Part shown: piece by piece, positions 51,501-55,360 of the stretch
How the letters are laid out: each line of letters starts with the position of its first letter
Numbering within the stretch: position 1 is the first letter of the stretch
Source: an uncultured Lachnospiraceae bacterium
GTDB taxonomy: Bacteria > Bacillota > Clostridia > Lachnospirales > Lachnospiraceae
Direction: 5' to 3'
Length of the DNA: 55,360 nucleotides
NCBI GenBank assembly: GCA_910588295.1
Contig: CAJUQO010000016.1
Coordinates: 1-55,360, forward strand
The notes under the pieces: model-generated
The model's database searches: none
Told to the model about the DNA's origin: nothing
What the model saw: only the letters and a program-made list of their open reading frames with translations
Translations under genes and position numbers: made by a program

Positions 51501-53082
51501 GATTCTCGATGCGGAACGGGATCGGCGTCCGGGGGTTGACAAACTCCGAAAAGCGCTTTTTAATCTGCCCGTTCTCCACCCGGACCGCGCCGATTTCAAT
51601 AATCTTATTGGTGACAGGCGAAAATCCTGTCGTCTCAATGTCAAAAACCACGAAAGATCCGTCCAGGCTCTGATCCCCGGCATTATTCACAATATCTTTC
51701 AGATCATCCACCAGATAGGCTTCCACACCGTAGATCACCTTGAAATCGTTGTCCCCGGCCAGGGCTTCATAGGTGTGGTTTGCCTCGGGAAATGCCTGCA
51801 CCACGCCGTGGTCGGTGATGGCGATGGCCGGATGGCCCCACTTGCAGGCCCGGCTGATGATCGCCTTCGCGTCGGATACGCCGTCCATATCGCTCATCTT
51901 GGTATGGCAGTGGAGCTCCACCCGCTTCTTCGGGGCCTTGTCCTCCCGCACCGTAAGAAAACTTCCGATCGTCTTTAATCCCAGGACGCTGGCGATGCTC
52001 AGCTCATGGTCAAAACGGTCGATGGCCGTACGTCCCTTGATCTTCACGAAGCTTCCCTTTTTCAGCCTGTCCGTGATCTCCGGCACCTGCTCGCTCTCCA
52101 GAAACATTTTCACCGTGATCGTATCCGTAAAATCTGACACGTTGAACATCAGGATCGTCTTGCCGTTCCGGATCTCCCGGGTCTCCAGCGTCAGCACCTG
52201 CCCCCGGATCGTCACATCTCCCATCTCGCCGATGATGCTCTCAATAGCCACAGGCTGCTCCTCGGGATCCCGGCCATAGATCACGTCCGGATTGTCCGAG
52301 CGGCGCAGGGAGCGGGAAAAACGCCTCTCCTTCGGCCCCTGGCCGCCGCGGCCGGCAAAAGCCCCGGACGCAGACGCCGCGGGCCGCGCCTCCTTTTTGG
52401 GAGCGGCAGTTTTTGCGGCGGCTCCTCCGGCGGCTTTTTTCTCCTGTCCGGCCTCCTGCATTTCCCTGGCAGCGGCGGCTTCCCTCCCTGCCAGGGCATT
52501 CGCCCGCCGCAACAGGCGGCCTACATATTCCTGCGTATGTCTGCGGCCCGCCGCCTCCCGCTCCGCCTTGTCCGCCGGATCCTTATACTCCGTATACAGA
52601 TGGAAATCCAGGCCGCACCGCTGGGTAAATATCTTCTCCAGTATACCCTCCAGCTGCCCGCCGCGCTCTTTGGCGATCACCGAATCCGGCAATACCATCC
52701 GCATGGTATCCGGCCCCAAAAAAGATATTCCGGCATTGCGCATCAGGCTGTAGAGCACCTTATTGTACCGCTCCAGCTCCAGAAGGATGCTCGGGCGGTA
52801 CAGTTCATAGAAATTCTCCACGGAATACTGCCTGGACAGACGAAATTTTTCTATGACCTTGACCTTCAGTTTTATGTTTTTAAAGAGCTGCTCCTCAATG
52901 CACTCTTCCAGGCGGTAAATATCCTCCTTGGCGATCCACTGCTGGCTGGCCAGATAAACGCACATCAGCGTATTCTCCGGGTTCATCGTCACCCTCGTCA
53001 CCTCGGAAAGTTCCATCAGATCAGACAACCTGGCCGGAGGCTTCAAATGGGGAAATACCGCCGTCAAATTCTTATTTTCCAT
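48577..53082 (-). CDS. polC: DNA polymerase III alpha subunit, PolC type
   Basis: Replicative DNA polymerase of low-GC Gram-positives. It has 1,501 residues. Order: N-terminal domains; an unusual Ala/Lys-rich linker (about 200-250); OB fold; PHP domain starting at about 390 (LHCHTKMSDMDG); and the DEDDh proofreading exonuclease inserted in it (FDIETTG at 480, ending near 640). The polymerase core has GSRGSVGSSLAAT and EPDIDLNFSGEY, and a zinc-finger pair (CENCHYYD and CPSCG). All key parts are intact. It has its own promoter (53141-53169) and an attenuator-like hairpin in its leader. Confidence 0.97.
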   Translation of the reverse strand: MENKNLTAVFPHLKPPARLSDLMELSEVTRVTMNPENTLMCVYLASQQWIAKEDIYRLEECIEEQLFKNIKLKVKVIEKFRLSRQYSVENFYELYRPSILLELERYNKVLYSLMRNAGISFLGPDTMRMVLPDSVIAKERGGQLEGILEKIFTQRCGLDFHLYTEYKDPADKAEREAAGRRHTQEYVGRLLRRANALAGREAAAAREMQEAGQEKKAAGGAAAKTAAPKKEARPAASASGAFAGRGGQGPKERRFSRSLRRSDNPDVIYGRDPEEQPVAIESIIGEMGDVTIRGQVLTLETREIRNGKTILMFNVSDFTDTITVKMFLESEQVPEITDRLKKGSFVKIKGRTAIDRFDHELSIASVLGLKTIGSFLTVREDKAPKKRVELHCHTKMSDMDGVSDAKAIISRACKWGHPAIAITDHGVVQAFPEANHTYEALAGDNDFKVIYGVEAYLVDDLKDIVNNAGDQSLDGSFVVFDIETTGFSPVTNKIIEIGAVRVENGQIKKRFSEFVNPRTPIPFRIENLTGINDSMVVDAPGIEEVLPRFLKFSEGAVMVAHNADFDMSFIKKNCADLGLEREFTYADTVGMARFLLPGLNRFKLDNVAKAVGVPLEHHHRAVDDANCTAEIFVRFVRMLTDRDIHDLAGLNETGKVSGDTIKKLPTYHAIILAKNDTGRVNLYRLVSESHITYYARRPRIPKSLFLKYREGLLIGSACEAGELFQGLLRGLPEPEIARLVEFYDYLEIQPLGNNAFMLREDREDVQTEEDLKEFNRRIVRLGEQFHKPVVATCDVHFLDPQDEIYRRIIMKGKGFSDADDQAPLYLRTTDEMLAEFAYLGSEKAEEVVVTNTNRIADMIDPISPVRSGKFPPIIENSDDTLREICYNRAHEIYGEDLPKVVEERLERELNSIISNGYSVMYIIAQKLVWKSNEDGYLVGSRGSVGSSLAATMSGITEVNPLSAHYYCENCHYYDFDSPEVKAFVGRSGCDMPDKACPSCGAPLKKEGFDIPFETFLGFKGDKEPDIDLNFSGEYQSKAHKYTEVIFGAGQTYRAGTIGTLAEKTAFGYVKNYYEEKGVHKRNCEIDRIVAGCTGIHRTTGQHPGGIIVLPYGEDINSFTPVQHPANDQTTDIVTTHFDYHSIDSNLLKLDILGHDDPTMIRMLEDLTGLNAQEIPLDSKEVMSLFQNTDALKLTPDDIGGCPLGCLGVPEFGTDFAMQMLLDTQPTEFSDLIRIAGLAHGTDVWLGNAQTLIKEGKCTISTAICTRDDIMTYLISMGMDNAQSFTIMESVRKGKGLKEEWEKAMREHNVPEWYIWSCKKIKYMFPKAHAAAYVMMAWRIAWFKIFQPLAYYAAFFSIRATSFNYELMCQGRERLEYYLEDYKKRKDSLTKKEQDTVRDMRVVQEMYARGFEFMPVDLYKAQAHRFQILDGKLMPALDTIEGLGDKAADAVVLAAMDGEFLSKDDFQNRTKVSKTVIALMDDLKLFGSLPQSNQISLFDFTA

Positions 53083-53100
53083 TTTGCCATCCCCGTAATG

Positions 53101-53127
53101 AAAAAAACCTCCGCCTTACGGCGAAGG
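53101..53127 (-). terminator. Attenuator-like hairpin in the polC leader
   Basis: Stem CCTTCGCC/GGCGGAGG (53120-53127 with 53108-53115, one G-T pair) with a 4-base loop, then seven T on the minus strand. It lies between the promoter and the polC start, 18 bases upstream of the ATG, so it could stop transcription early. Confidence 0.65.
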
Positions 53128-53140
53128 ACAATATAGGTAT

Positions 53141-53169
53141 ATATTAACAAGGGATATAGGGAAAGTCAA
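53141..53169 (-). promoter_or_regulatory. Promoter of polC-fbp
   Basis: Minus strand TTGACT (53169-53164), 17-base spacer, TAATAT (53146-53141). Confidence 0.75.
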
Positions 53170-53278
53170 TAGCCGCCTCGCGAAATTGGCGGCCCCCATT
53201 GCGTTTTCCCCTCCTGACGGGTGCACAAGCATTCCTTTTTCATTCTCTATGTTTTACGAGAATAATTTTTCTGTCTTA

Positions 53279-53307
53279 TTGACAAATAATGAACATGGTA
53301 ATATTAT
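53279..53307 (+). promoter_or_regulatory. Promoter of the BlaI-type repressor gene
   Basis: TTGACA (53279-53284), 17-base spacer, TATTAT (53302-53307), about 57 bases before the start codon. Confidence 0.8.
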
Positions 53308-53364
53308 TAAGTGAAGATAGAATAATCAGATTCAACAGCATATTTGCAAAAGAGAGGAGCACAA

Positions 53365-53742
53365 ATGGGAAGATTTTCTGAACTGTCGGACTGTGAGCTC
53401 ACAACAATGAAGTGCATATGGGATTCCAACGAACCCGTCACTGCCCGGGAAATCATTCATCGTTTAAAAAAGAACTACGGTCTGGAATATAAGGAAAGCA
53501 CTGTATACACTTTCATTAAAAAATTAAAGGACAAGGGTTTTGCCAACTCCTACCGCAAAGGCGTTACTTTCTATTTCCCCATCCGCGAAGAAGAAGAATA
53601 CCGCGGTACCCGTCTCAACTTCGTAAGGGATTTCTGGTTTAAAGGCTCTACAGTAGATATGGCATGCGAATTGTTCCGGCTCAAACATCCCACTCCCGAG
53701 GAACGGGATACCCTGCTGAAAATCCTGGAGCAGTCCAGCTGA
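53365..53742 (+). CDS. BlaI/MecI/CopY-family transcriptional repressor
   Basis: A 125-residue winged-helix repressor of the BlaI/MecI type. The N-terminal DNA-binding part has LTTMKCIWDSNEPVTAREII and the recognition helix with YKESTVYTFIKKL, followed by a C-terminal dimerisation helix bundle. GAGGAG lies upstream of the ATG at 53365. No BlaR1/MecR1 sensor or beta-lactamase gene is adjacent, so the signal and target are unknown; it may control itself. Strong promoter upstream. Confidence 0.88.
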   Translation: MGRFSELSDCELTTMKCIWDSNEPVTAREIIHRLKKNYGLEYKESTVYTFIKKLKDKGFANSYRKGVTFYFPIREEEEYRGTRLNFVRDFWFKGSTVDMACELFRLKHPTPEERDTLLKILEQSS

Positions 53743-53908
53743 CGCACGGTCGTGATGATCATTCACCGTTTTCTCCAGAGTCCTCTGCTCCTGATCAAAG
53801 GGCTTGCTCACAAAGGCCTGGAGAATCGTCTATGCTTACATCGTTGTGCTCCCCTGTACACTATGGCAGCTATACAGTCTCTATATTTTAACCGTCCCGG
53901 GAATACAA

Positions 53909-53937
53909 ATAGCAAATCTAAATTCTATGCATATACT
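53909..53937 (+). promoter_or_regulatory. Possible SigE-type sporulation promoter of cotJ
   Basis: AATAGCA near 53909, about 15 bases before CATATACT (53930-53937), resembles the SigE consensus (ATA in the -35 and CATA---T in the -10). It lies about 26 bases upstream of the cotJA start. Confidence 0.4.
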
Positions 53938-53962
53938 ATAGTAAAAATTCCAGGAGTTGAAT

Positions 53963-54145
53963 ATGGATAAAAGAAAATCATGTGGCTGTAACTCTTACCA
54001 GGAACCAGACACCTTTCCCGTTGCCATGGCTTATGTGCCCTGGCAATATTTTCATATGACATATGACCTGCACAAAGCACTGATGGCAGGTACGATCTTC
54101 CCTGAACTGAACAAACCCTTCTGCGGGAAAAGGGGGTGCCGCTAA
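53963..54145 (+). CDS. cotJA: Spore coat protein CotJA
   Basis: A 60-residue spore-coat-associated protein of the CotJA family. The segment VAMAYVPWQYFHM with LHKALMAGTIFPELNKPF is characteristic. AGGAG lies 6 bases before the ATG at 53963. Its stop overlaps the cotJB start (TAATG). It is the first gene of the cotJABC operon, normally made in the mother cell during sporulation, which shows that the organism forms spores. Confidence 0.9.
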   Translation: MDKRKSCGCNSYQEPDTFPVAMAYVPWQYFHMTYDLHKALMAGTIFPELNKPFCGKRGCR

Positions 54146-54444
54146 TGCGAAATCAGCGATGCGCCGCCAGAAATAGAGAACAGCTCCTTCACCAGCTGGA
54201 TCTGGTGAGTTTTGCCGCCTACGATGCCCTGCTGTATCTGGATACCCATCCCGACGACGAAAAAGCATGCAACTATTTCCGGGAGCACAATCAGGTGCGC
54301 CGGGAACTTTTGAAAGAATATGCCGAACAGTACGGCCCGCTGACCCTCGACAGCATGGAACTGTCCCGGGCCTGCAGCGACGACTGGGACTGGGTAATGC
54401 AGCCGTGGCCCTGGGAGGGCAGCAGAAAAGGAGGATGTTGCTAG
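54145..54444 (+). CDS. cotJB: Spore coat protein CotJB
   Basis: A 99-residue CotJB family protein. The conserved block LVSFAAYDALLYLDTHPDDEKA is broken here as LVSFAAYDALLYLDT and HPDDEKACNYF, and the C-terminal WDWVMQPWPWEG is typical. It begins at ATG 54145, coupled to cotJA by the TAATG overlap. The next gene, cotJC, begins one base after its stop, but is interrupted. Confidence 0.9.
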   Translation: MRNQRCAARNREQLLHQLDLVSFAAYDALLYLDTHPDDEKACNYFREHNQVRRELLKEYAEQYGPLTLDSMELSRACSDDWDWVMQPWPWEGSRKGGCC

Positions 54445-54630
54445 ATGTGGAATTATGAAAAGAGACTGGAATACCCTGTGAACATCAAAAATCCCGATGC
54501 CAAACTGGCCATGGCCATCATCAGCCAGTACGGCGGCCCCGACGGCGAAATGGGCGCCAGTATGCGCTATTTGTCCCAGAGATACACCATGCCCAACCGG
54601 GTGTGCATGGGCACGCTGACCGATATAGGT
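54445..54630 (+). pseudogene. cotJC: Spore coat / manganese catalase-like CotJC, interrupted after about 62 codons
   Basis: The N-terminal part of CotJC, a manganese-catalase-like coat protein: start MWNYEKRLEYPV, then AIISQYGGPDGEMGASMRYL and TLTDIG. The normal protein continues with a helix starting TEE.. and is about 190 residues. Here the reading frame leaves the family at about 54630 and enters foreign sequence, ending at a stop at 54762. The junction coincides with a terminator and a recombinase gene, so an inserted element broke the gene. It may be restored if the element excises precisely. Confidence 0.85.
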
Positions 54631-55358
54631 AGAGAAGCCCCTGAAATGTTCCTTTCAGGGGCCCTCGCTTTTTTTCGCTCTGTGTGCGGGGAAGCTTCCA
54701 GTGGATGCTTCCCCGTAAGCGGTCTACCCTGCGGACAGTTTACGCTTTTTGCAACCGTGTAGCTCCATTTGAGGGGGAGCCGGTTCAAATACACATCAAT
54801 ATGTTCTTTGTCATTCACAACCATTTTCTCTAAGATTTCTTTGTAAAAATCGTCTTCATATTCCACGCCGTTTATAAGCTCATTCATCACATCTGTAATT
54901 TCAGCAACAAGCTCTTGCTGCCTATCAATCATCTCCCTTTGTTTGTCTATCCGATCAAATGCTCCACCGGAGCATTTGCCTGGATACTTAGGCATGCTAT
55001 CTATAACGGATTGCAGTTCGGCAATCTCATTCTCACATTTTGCCCTTGCTGCCGAAAATTCATCTCTGGTAATATCGCCGGATGTATAAAGGCCAATGAG
55101 GTTTGTACGTTTTTGCTCAAATGTTTTTATCTGTGATTTTAATTTCTCACTGTCTATACCTGCGGTATTCATTGCCGCGCCCTTCGGGCATATCTTTATG
55201 CCATGCGGCAAATCAGAGGAAATAGCAGACTTGATAATAGCAAGCAAATTGTCAGTGATTTTCTCCTTATTATATTTTAAGCTCCTCGTGACAAGATACA
55301 TAATATGGATTGCATCTTCGTTGCGTATGCTAAGTCCACTGCATCCAACTTGATTCCC
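54567..55358 (-). CDS. Large serine recombinase, C-terminal part (5' partial, C-terminus altered by integration)
   Basis: At least 263 residues of a large serine recombinase, open to the right edge. The visible part starts inside the zinc-ribbon region (GCSGLSIRNEDA), then a long coiled coil with FEQKRTNLIGLYTSGDITRDEF, and the usual end block HIDVYLNRLPLKW. After that come about 50 further residues, of which the last 20 (from about base 54630) are encoded by the antisense strand of cotJC. The stop codon lies in host sequence. The catalytic domain is outside the window. It is not a copy of the recombinase at 18723-20309. Confidence 0.88.
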   Translation of the reverse strand, partial: GNQVGCSGLSIRNEDAIHIMYLVTRSLKYNKEKITDNLLAIIKSAISSDLPHGIKICPKGAAMNTAGIDSEKLKSQIKTFEQKRTNLIGLYTSGDITRDEFSAARAKCENEIAELQSVIDSMPKYPGKCSGGAFDRIDKQREMIDRQQELVAEITDVMNELINGVEYEDDFYKEILEKMVVNDKEHIDVYLNRLPLKWSYTVAKSVNCPQGRPLTGKHPLEASPHTERKKARAPERNISGASLPISVSVPMHTRLGMVYLWDK

Positions 55359-55360
55359 TG
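54631..55360. mobile_element. Left end of an integrated element in cotJC
   Basis: From about 54630 the sequence no longer belongs to cotJC. It begins with a terminator and contains the 3' part of a large serine recombinase facing the junction, a usual layout for prophages and integrative elements. The element continues beyond the right edge; its type, size and cargo are not visible. The exact crossover lies within about 54615-54640. Confidence 0.8.
54637..54675 (+). terminator. Terminator at the element end stopping the cotJ transcript
   Basis: A 10-bp stem GCCCCTGAAA/TTTCAGGGGC (54637-54646 with 54653-54662), followed by CCTCGC and a run of T. It would end cotJ transcription just after the junction. 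Confidence 0.85.

Noticed and set aside
53743..53962. Hydrophobic short frames between the BlaI-type gene and cotJA, possible blaR1 remnant
   Set aside because: The frame is only about 40 residues, has no ribosome site and no recognisable BlaR1 motif.
1..55360. tRNA and rRNA genes
   Set aside because: None could be recognised by reading; a covariance scan would be needed to exclude them fully.

Overview
The window looks like chromosomal DNA of a spore-forming, moderately GC-rich member of the Firmicutes, most likely the class Clostridia and family Lachnospiraceae. The evidence is gene content: a PolC-type replicase, class III fructose-1,6-bisphosphatase, HemZ, a SecDF fusion, the SCIFF precursor with its ScfB maturase, the CotJ spore-coat operon, and several secreted or wall-associated proteins typical of gut clostridia. 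No rRNA, tRNA or CRISPR array was seen. No gap between genes exceeds about 300 bases; the longest gaps are described as promoters, leaders or terminators. The family assignment is inference from gene content, not from a marker search.

Layout: 1-1003 holds the 3' part of a membrane-anchored NlpC/P60 hydrolase. 1103-6076 (minus) is an apt-rel-MBL hydrolase-hemZ operon behind a good promoter at 6137-6165. 6239-11992 (minus) holds recJ, secDF, scfB and scfA (SCIFF). A TIGR04086 membrane protein follows, then a large acidic repeat surface protein with a long, possibly riboswitch-bearing leader. 15149-17617 is a YdcF / PAP2 / PPIase-lipoprotein operon. At 17711-20309 a 5'-truncated cell-wall amidase abuts a divergent two-gene serine-recombinase cassette. 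20413-22511 is mutY plus a glycosyltransferase. 22663-29701 holds small regulators, an L,D-transpeptidase, an HtrA protease, and a divergent pair of an exported protein and an HPr-kinase-like protein. 29744-37120 holds an LRR-lysozyme surface protein, lysA, a rhomboid-like membrane protein, aroC, a beta-propeller lactonase and a pseudouridine synthase. 37145-41124 holds a DUF362 ferredoxin and the HAD-luxS-homocysteine methyltransferase group. 41260-45857 holds an Ig-like repeat protein and a flavodoxin / zinc-ribbon / DUF5685 / J-protein / small membrane peptide cluster. 45892-53082 is the polC-fbp-phospholipase-like operon, with an attenuator-like hairpin in the polC leader. 53365-54630 holds a BlaI-type repressor and cotJA-cotJB-cotJC.

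The right end is the most striking part. cotJC is cut after about 62 codons, and foreign sequence begins with a terminator and the 3' end of a large serine recombinase that runs off the right edge. This is one end of an integrated element inside a sporulation gene. That arrangement is known from skin-type elements, which excise from sporulation genes during sporulation.

Other notable points: two mutually exclusive stems plus GEMM-like sequence in the leader of the acidic surface protein; a family of TGTAAC/GTTACA hairpins repeated between genes; a J-domain protein ending in a dense cysteine string; and a perfect 22-bp stem joining two convergent stop codons. The leftmost and rightmost genes are incomplete only because the window ends.
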